Shown here in pieces: positions 23,018-35,610 of a stretch of DNA of 64,000 nt (the first letter of the stretch is position 1; every line of letters begins with the position of its first letter). The DNA lies in NCBI GenBank assembly GCA_018697195.1, contig CM031858.1:83650370-83714369 (forward strand), in the 5' to 3' direction. Under the pieces are notes generated by a model. That model was not told where the DNA came from, did no database searches, and was given only the letters and a program-made list of their open reading frames with translations. Position numbers and translations under genes: made by a program. The DNA comes from Certhia americana. Its lineage: Eukaryota > Chordata > Aves > Passeriformes > Certhiidae.

Positions 23018-24664
23018 ATAAATTACTCATAAGTCATGAGCAAAGGATGGCCAGAAATGGCTTTTGGGAAGGCAAATGATTCCACGCTTACTAAAACTGG
23101 TCAGCCCATGTTTGGAATTATCAACAACTTTCAGGAACAAATCTGATCACTGGTCACAAAATCTGGTCACAAAAGATACCCCTCTGGTTCTAGAAACTTG
23201 TTCTCTTTTGGTGCGATGAGGTAGGAAATGGATTGATCAAACTTTGGATGTTGTCAAAGGAACTGATAGAGACAGAGAGAAGGCAGTCAGAAACAGGTGC
23301 AAAGTTATTCTTTCTGCTCTTTCATGTTTTTTAAGGAAAGTTGACAGGTTAGGTAAATGACCAGATTTTTCTTTCTTTTTTATTTCTTCACAGCAGCAAA
23401 GAGATAAAGACTGTCTCTGCAAAGAATTTGGTAAATGTCTATAACAATTTATTTGGTAAGATTTTTGTTGTGAGGCTTTTTTCATAAAAAATAACATGCT
23501 AACTGAAAGTTAATTTTCTTCAGCTTTCCTAACAGAGAATGCCCTAAAAATCTAGGAAATGGCAGTTAAGCAGTCAATCCCAGATGATGCAGCATTCAGC
23601 ACTGCTCGCTGATTTTATCCAGCAGAAGTGATACTGCCCCTATGCAGCATATGACCACCCATACTGCAAACCTCCAGTTACTTCCACACATGCCCAAATT
23701 GACTCCAGCTTCAGTAATGTGAGATGTCATATGGAAAAATACTACACTGAGTGAACACACAATGTGCCTAAAAGTTTTGAACCATGTTCAAGTTGAAAAG
23801 CAGTGCTATGGAGTCCTCCATCATCTGTGTCTTGCTTCCTGATTTCACACCTCTTCACATACTAAATAGCTTTTCAGTAATTTTGAAGTCCTCATGCAGT
23901 CTACCTGTCTGTTACTAGGGAATTTACTGAAATGGATGCCAAAGTAGTGCTGTAGCAAAGACCCAGGTCAAACTAGTGCTGATATAACCTTCTCAAATCT
24001 CTCCAGATGGAAAGAGATGGTGAAACTATCTCATGCTCCTTCTTCAAGAGTTTAATAAAATCACTTTTCTTCCTGTAAGTTAAACCACGGCAGAGCAGGT
24101 ATGGAAACCATGAGCAATGATCAGTTTGCAAATGTCCCTCTCATTCTTCCTCTAGATCACACCGAGGGAAACTGTCTCCTCAGCAGACTTGGGCAGTGGA
24201 TTCAAAGTGCTTGCTCTGCATCTCTCAGGGTAGGATCTAAACTTGTATTTTCTGTATTCTAGCTGAGCAATTTATTTCATTTATTCATTGTGTAAAATGA
24301 GCCTACTACTGCCATTTGTGCTTTTGTATAGGACTGGCTGTATTAAAAGCTGCTGACATGAAGTAATATGAATCTCACCATGGATTGGCAGGAATGAAGT
24401 GCATAGCTGCTCAGAGGGATCTGGACTCTAACAGTTGTAAGATGTGCCTGTAGATCAGGGGTTTGCCTGAAAGAAACAAAAGTATCAGCAGGGTTAGAAT
24501 TTGGTGTTGAGTGGAACAGATACCAATAGCACATACATGCTGGATTTGTGTGCCCCAGTGCCTCTTGAGAATATAGCCCAAAGCTTTCCTGTACTGCCCT
24601 GCCAAAGTGCCTCAAGTCTGTCCAGCTGGGAGATGAGAAGCTAGGACACATTTTATGCTATTTC
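23018..24664. other. Unique sequence, no supported gene
   Basis: No exon, RNA gene or repeat recognised. A short direct repeat of CTGGTCACAAAA near 23150-23175 is the only local pattern noticed. Confidence 0.5.
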
Positions 24665-24840
24665 TTACAGTTCCCTGAAGGTTTAATTAGTATATAACAA
24701 TAATAATAATTCCATGTTCTTTTTTACAGGGCTTTTCATCAATAGAACCTAACCTTAGTTTTAGGGAAACTAAGGCAAAAAAGCAGATATCTGCCCAAAT
24801 TCACACATCTAGTGAGGCTTAACGCTAAAGGCAGATTAGT
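24665..24840 (+). repeat. Ancient MIR-type SINE relic
   Basis: The order of motifs follows the amniote MIR core and 3' region: GGGCTTTTCATCAATAGA near 24730, GGGAAACTAAGGCAAAAAAG near 24763, then TCTGCCCAAATTCACACATC near 24790 and CTAGTGAGG. These correspond to the MIR 'GGGGAAACTGAGGCACAGAG ... CTTGCCCAAGGTCACACAG' block. MIRs predate the bird-mammal split, so survivors are old and occasionally used as enhancers. Confidence 0.6.
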
Positions 24841-27105
24841 TTTGTGTATTTACTTTTCTTTGCATATGCCCCCAAAGTCTGACTTTAGAACTGAAGAATT
24901 AAAATTAGCCTGTATTGCACATTCCTGAAGACTTGTACAGCTAGAAATGAGAAAGACCACAAAATATTGCATAAAAAATATCTCCATTGAAACTGGAAGA
25001 AACTTGGACAGCAAATTCATTGGATCAGGATTTTAATCCAAAATAAAAAATGCATACTCTCCCATGAATGTGTACATGATAAAAAATTGTAGTATAACTT
25101 TATGACACTACAGAGCTGCATGGCATTTCAGGAAATACACAAGAACAGGACAATCTCTACTGGAAGAGTTTCACACTTGTGAATTTGGTAATAACCAGTC
25201 TCCTTTGCATTTCGTTTTCCTGGGGTCTACAAGAGACAAGACAATGGGGAATCATAAGCCTCCTCTCCATACTCAGGAGAGACACAAAAAATATTAATCT
25301 AGTTTAAATCTATAGCATAGTGATTTAATATTTGTGTTTTTTTCAGGAGGGGAGTAAAAGTGATTTGTAGGTACATCCATGGTCTCTTGCCATAATTTAT
25401 TTTGAGAGAAATTATTAAGCACTGATTTTCAAATCTGACCTGTAGCTACTTCATCAGGTGTATGGCTATAATGAAGTTTATTGCATGATGCCCTTGGTTT
25501 TCTCTCCTTATGGAAAATTTCCTTTTTTTATTTAGTTCTTTGCCCATCAGGTAGTATTTCAGTATTATCCCTTTAAATACGTAAGTCTTTTGAGGTTCTG
25601 GCAGTGTTCTAATTCTGCTAGCTGCCATGAGCTGCTCTGAGCATCAGCTATAAGCTTGAAGTTTTTAATTTTTTTTTCTTGTGTGTCTTTGCCTTGAAAA
25701 CTGTTAGTTACAGCTGCGTGGCTGCTGCACTTTGTTTTTATCATCTAAAGACCTAAAGATAGACTGTATTTTCTCCTCTAGTGATCTGCTACCTGCCCTT
25801 TTCATTCTCTCATCCTTTGAAAAGCTTCTGTTCTGCTTCATCCTAAAGATGCTTCCTCCCCACATCTCTAGTCCATAACTTCCAACTATGCTTCGTAGTA
25901 TTCAAGCCAATGCAGGAGGTATTAAAGCTGCTGCAGAAACAGGAAATGCTGCTGCCAGCTCCCCAGCTGTGGAGGACCCCCATGAGGAGGGGAATTCTCT
26001 GAGGGAAAAAAAGGGAGATGGAGCTCTCGTGTCTCCACCTATGCTGCACAAGAATCAAAGAATTGATGGAGAGCCCAAGCAAATTTTATCTTGTTGGAGG
26101 AATGTCTGTTTGAAGAATAATGTGGTGGTAATTCAGAACATCACTTTGGCTGATGCCTCACTGTTGCGTTTTGCTTTCCCTACTGTTTCACATTGTCCCA
26201 GTGTGACACTTACAGAGGCAAAAAATAGGTGTTGTTTGCAAAGAATTTCCAGAGCAAGAGTACAGGGGGTGCTTGTTTCCTGGAGATTAGTTTATACTTG
26301 GTGTGACTCAATCCTGATAAGATCAGCTTATAAGAGGACAGCTGATCATGATTTCTGACTCGATTTTTTTTTCTTTTTATTTCTTTAAAAGTTTATTTTG
26401 GACTCACAGTGATATTTTACAGCTTGCATTCATTCCTAAAGAAGCCAGAATTCTATTGCAGTCAACAGCGGAAGGATTGGATTTTAAAGGGTGATTCTTC
26501 ATAACCTATATATTAGCTCACCTTTGTCACACAGCTCACTGAGGTGATGCTGCCAGGGTGCTTGTTCTCAGACTAAATCTGTATTCCAGAGAAAGTCTGT
26601 GCCTGAATGCCTCTGGTCTGCAGGACATTGTATAGGCTTTTGCTCTCAGGAAAAAGAGTTGAGTTCAGAGGCAAAGGCATAGTCTCAAGCTACACAGGGC
26701 CAGTGTTTGGGTACTCTCAGAATCCAAGCTTAAGGCTCCCTATTCCTCAGTGTCGCCTCACTTAAGTGTGTGTGGATGAAGTAGGGGGCTTAAAGGTCCA
26801 TGTGTAATGCAGAGACAGGAAGACTCTTAGATGGGAAATGACTCAGCCAAGTCAGTGCAGAACTCTGTTTCAATGGAGCATTTTTGAGCAGAGAAAGCTG
26901 TCACTGCCAAAATTACCAATATTGCCACATTTGTTAAGGGTGAGAAACTAACTTCAGCAGTGCCACATATACCTGCCAGGGTGCTGCAAACAACCACTGC
27001 AGTCCTTTTTTTTCCAATGTACGTGGTGTATGAGACAGGCAGTTTAGGAGTAGTGTCTGTTAGCCAAGGCTGTTTTCACTGCAGCTGAAGGATTTACAAA
27101 ATAAG
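24841..27105. other. Unique sequence, possible decayed MIR
   Basis: No gene is supported. A 156-codon frame at 25888-26358 has no recognisable domain. Sequence at 26838-26880 (GGGAAATGACTCAGCC, AAGTCAGTGCAGAACTCTG) resembles the MIR 3' core but is too short to be sure. Confidence 0.45.
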
Positions 27106-27129
27106 AAAAAAAAAAAAAAAAAAGGGGGG
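27106..27129. repeat. A18 run followed by G6
   Basis: A pure A18 homopolymer directly abuts GGGGGG. No retroposed sequence is recognised immediately upstream, so it is not claimed as a retroposon tail. Confidence 0.95.
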
Positions 27130-28397
27130 AAAGTAGTTTAAAAAAATGAAAATAATGTGGACTCCTGTTGATGAATTATTAAGTATTATAATTATTTATG
27201 TAAAAATTGTTCATTTCTGGTGAATATTTAGAGCATGAAGTAGGTGAGAGAGAATGCCTGAAAAAGGAAACACAAGACAGATGAAAAATTTCAAATTTTG
27301 AAATCTGTTAATAAAAGCTTTAACTTTGCGGTGGGAATTTTTTGGCTGGTTGTTTTGGATTTTTCTGTCAGTTTCTCAGAAGGAAAATAGTTTCTCAGTA
27401 AGGTCTGAAGTTGAGTGGTACAGTGAGAATTGACATTAATTGTATGATACCCACAGTAGTTGATGTTAAAGATCAGATTTAGAGTAATATGTAATTTTTG
27501 TTATAGCTACTATTTCCCTATGGAGATACTAAAACTTTGTGTCTATAACTAAAAAACAAGTCAGAGATGCATAATGATTGAAGTTTACAAGTTTACAGTA
27601 GATGAGGGAATATTCCAAAGTATTTACACTAAAACTGTTGATGTTTAGGAAAAGCAACTTTTTTTTGAGGCAAGTCTGAATGTGCTCTGTTCCAAGCAGG
27701 ATGTAATTCTCAATGCTCACTTCTCCCACCTTCTACACAGATTATGTGAGAAATGTTTCAGCACCTTACTATATATAGTCAAGGCTTCTTACTCTCCTGC
27801 CAAGGTCAGTGGGAGGTGCTGAAACCGAGATGTGGGAGGAAATGAGCCACGTGGGAGTGAGTTGGTGCATCCTGAACCTGGGAGGCACTGGGAAGAGATG
27901 GGTCAGCTTCGGCCCTCACATCCAGCAAACCTCTCAGTGGGGGTGAAAGAGAAAGAGTTGGTGCAAAAATAAGTGTTGTAATACTCGTGTGGAGGTGGAG
28001 TGGGGCTTTTGCTTTAAATGAGATGTTTGAGTTGTCTAAATGAAGCTGAGGGGAAAGGTGGGACTGGAAGATGCCAATTAGAGGAAATTGTGAAGGGGTT
28101 TGCAGCTCCCCTTTGTGAGCTAGCAGAGTGTGTACTGGGACAATCTTGGCTGGGCAGAAATTATGTAGGAAGAGTTACGTATTCCAGTGACTTTATGATA
28201 GGAAATTTTCCATGGCTGAAATATTTGTCATTAATGGATTTGTCTTTCTCTTCTAGTAGGTACTATTGTTATAATCTATATAGTTGACCAGACAATATTT
28301 CTCAACTCTCAGAAATTTCCTCCCCTCCAACTAAAATCTGGTAATGGAGAAAGACAAAAATTTCAAGTGACTTTTTTCAACAGTTTGGTTGATTGTT

Positions 28398-28460
28398 ATT
28401 TGGGGGGGTTGGTTTGGTTTTTGTTGTTTTGGTTTTTTGTTTTTTGTTTTTTTTTTAACA
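28398..28460. repeat. G/T-rich low-complexity tract
   Basis: Begins with a G run near 28402 and continues with GGTTTGG, TTGTTGTTTT and T-rich units. Low complexity only. Confidence 0.85.
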
Positions 28461-30835
28461 AAGTATTTTTTAATTAGATGTGTCTATCTGTACTAACGAT
28501 TGACTCGCACTGAGATCTGGCTTGGAGGGCTGAGTTTTCCACAAACAGGTGCAAAAAAGGAGAGCCTGCTCCAAGCATCTCTCAGCCTTGGAAGCTCAGG
28601 CACAAATTAGCTACTTTGGGGTGAAATGAGTGGTCTGTTAATATTTTTCAGATAGGGAGTTTTTATTAAAGGCATATTAAACAGGGAAATTGCAGGGGAA
28701 ATCTCACATGGCTTTGAATGGGACCTGAAATTTACTCTCCCTTTAGGTATGTTAGGTCTGATGGCTAACCATGACCACTGAACAAGGATTAGAGCAGTTT
28801 CTATGTAACTTGGCATGCACTTTTCAATTTATGTCTTTTTCCCTCAGACAAAGATTCCTTCTTTGAGGAAGGAATATTCATCACCTAATTTTTCAATGGG
28901 AAAATGCTTTTATTCACAGAAGTAGAGATAAGTGAGGAATTGGACACAAATAGTCTTATGTGAAAAACTTTCCTTTGCTGGTTTTAGAATTCAATGAACT
29001 TTTGGGAGTTTGTATATGAACCAAGCCCCACTGGGCTGGGCAGTACCCACTTCCAGCTCAAGGAATCATACTCTGCTTTAGGATGTCAAATAAGCAAAAT
29101 TTGCATTCATTCATATTTCAAAAGAATACATGTCACTGGTATAATTGTTGGGTAGTTTTTTCTTTCAAACCAAATTAAATGAAAAAGGAGACAGGTATCG
29201 CACAAAACAGCATGTTTCAGAATTAAAAAGGAAAAAAGTGGGGTAGAAAAGAGGAACTGTTTCATTAGGCTGCAACTTGCATTCTTTATTTGGCATCTAT
29301 TTCATTATCTCCTATTTCCTGATGATAACATAATGTCCTCTCTTTTCCTGTTACCCAAGCACTTTACAGAAGATGTGTTGCATGCCTGTTGGCAGTCATG
29401 GACAATTTGACATTCACAGCTTCTTTTTACATGACTTGACATCAGTTCTCTTTCAAAATACTCCCTCCAACATCCCTGGAACACATGTCCCCCTTCCCAT
29501 TGCTGTGTTACATAGTGAAGAGCAGCAGATGTTACCTTCAACAGGTTTTAAGGTTAAACCTTCAACAGGTTTATAGATCTATTTGGGTGCATTTGGACTG
29601 AGCTACCATTCTTGGATATTACCCTTTTGGAAGTCAAGGGTGCTTCTGACGGTCCTGGGGACATGGGAAAACCTATGAGTTATTAGGTGTTACAAGGAAC
29701 CAACTCTGTTTCAATTTCTTCCTGGGGGGGGTTTTAAACAGCAGATTTAGAGGAGCTCTAAGGTCTTCTGTAATCATGGTGGGTGTCTCATTGCTTTGTG
29801 AGGAGTCTAAACACGTTCTTTATGTGAGACCAAGAGACATGTTCCCTTGCTCATGTCAGGTGTATTTCAGTACATAAATATAAAGCCAAGCTGACATCTG
29901 CTCTCAAACTTGCTGAGGAAGATTCCTCTTCACCCTGGAGACTCAATTACCTTCCAAGCATGGTTCCTCCCCTGCCATACAGCACGGAACTCCCTCTATA
30001 TGGCAGGCATGGATCTTGGTAATGTCACCATCTCTGAACTGCTCTGACTCTCCTCTCCCACCTGGTGCTTGGTCACGGTGTCTACCCTGGGTTCTCAGCA
30101 AGAGACAAAGTTACGTTTTTGCAAGACAATACATTGACTCTCCTTTTCCGCAGCCCTCTGTTCCACGTCTGGGAAAACCTGTATCTGTCAGAGTGTTTGC
30201 CAGCACTGCTGTCTTGGCTTGACCCGGCCTTACCCTGAATCTTAGCCTTTTTGTTTCAAGTGTGTGGGTTGCAGCTGTATGGATCCACAGCACAGAGACA
30301 TCTTTACAGCTGTCTCATAGGTGCCAATATGATGGAGTCATCGCTTCTGAGGTCAAGGGCAGGACTTCCAAAATTATTACCTGAATCTATCCCTCCCCCA
30401 ACTCTTTTTCAGTCACCCAGCAGACACTCATCTCATCCTCCCATCTCAACTGGTCATCTTCTTTGGGATAAGAGAGAAGACACAAGTAAATAGTACTTCA
30501 CCACTGGGAACAGTCAGTGACTTCTTTTCAATAATTAGTGGGTTTGGGTCCACAAACCATACAGGTCCACAGTCATTGTCAACGTTTTCTGTCTGATTAA
30601 AAATTTTCTGAGTTCAGTGATGCATTTTCTTTTCAGGTTTGACAGTTCATTCTACAGGGACTCCAGTGCAGACTGGAAAGTAGTTAGATTTTCTTTGCCA
30701 CTTCCACTCCTGCCTTATGTCCAGGCATTTTCGCCTCCATTTTTATTATTAGTTCCACAATGAATATACTGAATTGGGATTGCTGCACATGTCTTCTTTG
30801 TTGGCATCCATTTGCCCTATTACCAAAGCTTCTTC
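28461..30835. other. Unique sequence, no supported gene
   Basis: No exon or dispersed repeat recognised, apart from the short local duplication at 29.53 kb. A CT-rich part at 29.9-30.5 kb yields only short frames without domains. Confidence 0.5.
29534..29572. repeat. Local tandem duplication, 24-base period
   Basis: ACCTTCAACAGGTTT occurs at 29534-29548 and again at 29558-29572 without mismatch. This suggests a recent replication-slippage or microhomology duplication. Confidence 0.9.
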
Positions 30836-30866
30836 TTTTGTCTGGACTGAACTAGTCCAGACAAAA
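30836..30866. repeat. Perfect 13-base inverted repeat, 5-base loop
   Basis: TTTTGTCTGGACT (30836-30848), loop GAACT, then the exact complement AGTCCAGACAAAA (30854-30866). The stem is perfect and includes a GTCTGGAC core. It could be a cruciform, a palindromic protein-binding site (GTCTG/CAGAC is the SMAD-type half site) or a by-product of an insertion. It is shorter than a microRNA precursor. Confidence 0.95.
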
Positions 30867-33800
30867 TGGATTTTGGCTTTTACGGATTTTGCAATTTCTT
30901 GACCCATAAAGATGAAATATTTACCTGGACTTTTTGCAGAGTAAGGCTTGTTTCTTCTATGACTTTATTTTAAGGGAAGCCGTGTTGGTGCCTCCAACAA
31001 TACTGAGTAGGGATCCATGTGAATGCTAGGGTATCTAACAGAAGAACCCAGTCTGATTTTTTAACTTTGGGTTTCAGGTAAAAGCAATGGACCCAAAATC
31101 TTGAATTTCTCAGGTGTCTGATTCTACCAGTTGTCACTGCAGTGGTCGAACACAGTTACAGGATATCCTGCTTTTCAGGCACCAATCCTAGCAGCATTCA
31201 CTTCAAAACTGCTATGGCAGTTAAATAACTTCCAGTAGGCCCTGAGCTGCTGAAGACCACACTTTGTGTAAAAATGTTTTAAAGAATTAATATGTGGATA
31301 TTAGAGATTACTATGCTGAGCAAGTAATATCCATATACCATAGTCAGAGAAAAACTATATTTCATCTGTAGTGTATGGAGTCCCTATTAATCAGCAATGG
31401 TTCCTGACTTGCTAGTATGCAGAAGTTAAATATAACCTCATATACAGTATTCTACTAAATATCCTAAATTCTCCTTCTTTTAAGTTACTTTCAGGGAGAA
31501 GCTGAGTTATACACTTGGTAGGGTAAGTACATGCTTTTGTTTTGTTTATGTAGATATTAAGACATACCTTGTCCCTTACGTTTCTTATTAAAGGGAGTGA
31601 CTAGATCTGAGAAACACTTGTGTGGGAACATGGAGAATTACTTAGGATCTTGATTAATTTTCCAAACAGAATCCCAGGGAAAAAATGTCATACTGCATAG
31701 ATGACATCATATAATACGAATCTTATCAGTTGAACTACCAAACCTCTCAAAGTGCTTCCAGGGTTATGCTTTTTTTATTAAATTTAGCACCATATTCAAC
31801 ATAAAGAAACAGTTTTCCTGCCTTATGATTGTAAAATTTGCAGGATTCCACTCATAATCTTACTGCACGTGACATTTGCAGTGATTCAAGGCATGGACCT
31901 TAACTGAGGGACATTAATGTCAGGAGGACATGGATGATAGAAATGTCATTTTACGTACATCCAGCCCTTGCAACTGGGGCTTTCATGTGTGAATCCACTG
32001 CCAGTTCCTAAAGCAGTGAGTGTGAGTTTGGGATGATCTGGTCTAAGAGCAGAGACTGCACAACTGTCCATTAGTCTCATCTGGAACATCTAGTGCTTCA
32101 GTGGATGGGAAATACTACGGCAATAAGGAGGCAGAGAAGAAGGTCTCTAGCTGCCTACGCTTTTCCCCATAAAAGTACACCAGCCTAGTACAATGATGGG
32201 AACAGAGGAAATCTGAATAAAAGAACCTCTCTTGCCCCTTTTGAACTGTATAAGCATGGATCTCTGGCTAGGACACCTATTGTATTGAACAGTGAGCAGC
32301 TGCTGCCGATACGCAATTGAGAACTGAAGTCTATTTAGAGAAATAATTGCTTTAGTTTCCAAGATGCTTCTGGAAATAGGATCTAAATTTCTTATTATAA
32401 TCTTACCTGAAAAAATACAGTGTGTTCTAAACAATAATTAACATTCTCAAATGAAAAATTCTCAAAGAAAGCAGGTCAGATCTTTCAGGTTTGCAAGGGC
32501 AAAAAAGTAGGAACAAACAATCCTCTTATAAGAGGGAGAATATTATTTTTGTCCTGTTCTCTCATCAGAGTGAGAAATGGAACACCTGCGCTCATCCTCT
32601 CTGAAGTAGTGCTTGGGACTGTACTTTTCACCAGGAGTATCTTTCCTTGAAAGAAAAATGTCAAAACAAAGAGAAAGAATTTGGAAACTTGTGTTTTTCC
32701 AGCCACTCCACAGAACATGATGTAGAGTGCTGTATTGTTTACATTTCTCCACATTAACTATTGCATTTTGGTAATTCTTTTTAAAGTTGTTCCTTCTTAA
32801 ATTGTTTTTAAGGGATAGTGCTGTTCAAACGCATCTGAAATTACACAAAGTTTTTTAAATGTGGCCAGCTAGCAGTTTCTTGCATCTTGCTCTTAAATGC
32901 CCAGGTTCCATTCTTATGCTGATGATCTTCATAATACTTTTTGAGAATGGCAGAACTGAGAGTGCACTCAGTGAGGGGACACAGGTAGGGCCCTAAATAC
33001 ACAAAAAAATCCTTCATATGAGTATTATCTTAGCATCACTTCCTAAATACTATCTAACACTTGGAATCAGGACATTGGTTAAGAGGTTGAAAATTCTGAG
33101 AATTCATCTCCTGCATTTTATAGTTAAGAATTTCTTCCCTTTTTATTTTTCACAACAAAAAATTCAAACACTTTCCATCTCTCTTTTAAGTGTGGCAGCA
33201 GGACTAATAATCTTCTCTAAGATTCAGCTGAAAACCAAACTTTCCTTACATAACACCCAGGTTGGAACCAAACATAGATGCTATTCTTTGTATATAAAAT
33301 AAAAATAAATGGCATAGCATTTTAGGACTTCACCTTCTACTTTTTTATTTCCTTTTTCCTTTCCTGTTCCTACTAGCCCAGATGGTTTAGAACTGAAAAC
33401 TGTATGATTAAACCTTCAAAAATTTATTTCCAGAATTTTTACTTTGTTTGAACCTCTGTCCTTTTAAGTCTTTGTTTTTAAATGAAAACTCTACAGTGAC
33501 TTCCCCAGCAATCCTCTCTTATTCTGAGTATTCACTCAACTTTTTCCAGAAGTATGGATCACTCATTGGTCTCATGGTTCTCAGCTGAAATGAGACCTTG
33601 TGCATAATTTTTTAAAAAAACACTGGTTTTGATGAGTGAGATAATAAATGTTCAGCCTTTATCTCTTAATCCTCTGGTTGATGCCATGCAAAGATGTGAA
33701 TATCAAGGAAGAGAGCCAGCTGGGCTTCTGCCTCACAAAGCATAATCACTCCCTTTGCTGTTTATCACACCAGGCATCACAATATCATCTTCCTCTGTGA

Positions 33801-34999
33801 GGAGCCTCCTGATGTGCTCCTAGCTGAACTCTGCTGCTTGCAAGAGGCTTTTGAGGACTACTGTACCATCCACCCTGAAAAAATAGCCTCCCACTGCAAC
33901 ACATCTTGTTTCCGTGACACTGTCTTGAGGAAGGACAGTGACAATTCCTCATTAGGAATATAGTATCAATGTTCAGTGTCCATGGAGCTCACCTGTGTTA
34001 TATCACAAAGCATAAATCAGTTATCGGAAAAATAAAGAAAAACATAGAGAATAATTGATAGCACATTTCTATGTGCCATCTATTTTCTTTGGGGAAAAAG
34101 AAAAATATCTATTTTTGAGAGGAAATCTATTTTCATGCCTTACCTCTTTTCCACCAACGTACACAGATAAGACAGATGGCTCAATGTCTATTTTTAAAAT
34201 TGCTGGGGTAGCAATTCCTTTTGTGAATGAAGTTAGTCTTCCCAACAACTGAAGAAGTCCAAGCCTAGATAGGATTTTGCCACTGTACCCAAGTCTCCTT
34301 TGCCTGAAAGAGCTAAAAAGCAGAAATGTGCAGACAACCACATGTGTAGGTTTCCCTGAAAAGCAAAAACTAAAGTGAAACACAGTCTTCAACTAGGAGC
34401 AGGAACATTATTTACCAGCTCTCTGATCCCTCCCTAGGTTGAAAATCTGTTCATTTACCAGGCAATAAAACTGTTCCATAAATTTTTATTTCCCTCACCA
34501 ATTTTTCCTGTTTCAGCCTGTTGGACTGCATTTCAGGGGTGCCTGCAGGGACAACAAGTTACATCAGCCAGTAGTGAGAAGTGTGGGTGATCAGCATCTC
34601 ATAAGTTTGGACCCTTCTACCATAATTTTACTGGCTGGTGTCAGAAAGCAGGGGCAAAGCACTTTGCCCACAGCCTTTCTCGGTGTTCTCTCTGCTTTGA
34701 GCGATGCTGACAGGAGGCAGAAAGCTATAAATCCACACTGTGCTTCACAACCTCAGCAGCAAAATTGCATCAGCTTATTTGTGACCTCAGGAAGGAATAT
34801 TCAAGAACAGTTAATGTATAAGCAAGCTGATCTATCATAACCCCAGGAATGAGTTTGAAAGCATTTTTAGTGATATAAAGTGTAATAACAGTACTACATA
34901 AGCACAGCAACAATCATACCATCTCTAAATGGTTGTATACTGCCTCTTTTGACAGCTGTGGTAGAAAATGGATCACTGGATGGCCATTAAATGAATATT
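30867..34999. other. Unique sequence, one ATG-less open frame
   Basis: No supported gene. At 33700-33963 the plus strand is open for 87 codons without a methionine. The translation is not obviously low complexity, but no family is recognised and no strong acceptor precedes it. Confidence 0.45.
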
Positions 35000-35610
35000 T
35001 TCCCTAATCAGAATGGAGAGCTTTATTACCCTTATAATTACTTGTTTAGCAGTCACTTATTAATTTTTTTTAATCCATGAGTAATAAAATGGGCCTGTTT
35101 ATTAAATAACATTTTAATTGGGAATCATTTTTAACACGTGCCAAGCTCTTAATGTTTTCTCCTATGCAATTACTTAGATAAATGCTCATATTTCTGATAA
35201 CTCCATTGACTCCATAAGACAAACAAAGCCTTCCCTAGTATACAGCCCCTATAACAGGTTCCAGACGCCTTAGCTTCCCTCAAACAGCTAATTTTTTAAC
35301 ATATTGCAATAGAATATTGCTTATTTTACTAAATCACTTTCACAGACTCATGAAAGATACTGTGTATTTACAGCTCATTTGAATTCAAATTTAATATTTT
35401 TGCTCAGCTAAATTGATTATTGACTGCACTGGAAAGCTTGCACTTAAACATTTTTTTTTTAAAATTTCACATTTTCATTAAAACACACCTCAGAGGCAAT
35501 GTTGACAAATCGTTTTGCAAATGTCTGCGTACTATTTGGCCATGCATAAAATTTATTTAAAACATTATGAATGTTGATGTAATGTTGAGTAAATATTTTA
35601 AGTGTTGATT
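35000..35610. promoter_or_regulatory. CNE-like AT-rich block
   Basis: Dense in homeodomain and forkhead-like cores (CATTAAATG, CCTAATC, ATAATTAC, TTATTAATT, TTTTAATTGG, TAATAAAATGG) within complex, non-repetitive sequence. The texture resembles deeply conserved developmental enhancers. No open frame or known transposon is present. Conservation is inferred from texture only. Confidence 0.3.

Noticed and set aside
25888..26358. 156-codon plus-strand frame
   Set aside because: No domain, no splice context and ordinary composition. Likely chance.
30000..31260. Suspected degenerate retroviral gene on the minus strand
   Set aside because: Short open stretches exist but they have several stops and no diagnostic motif that I can point to.
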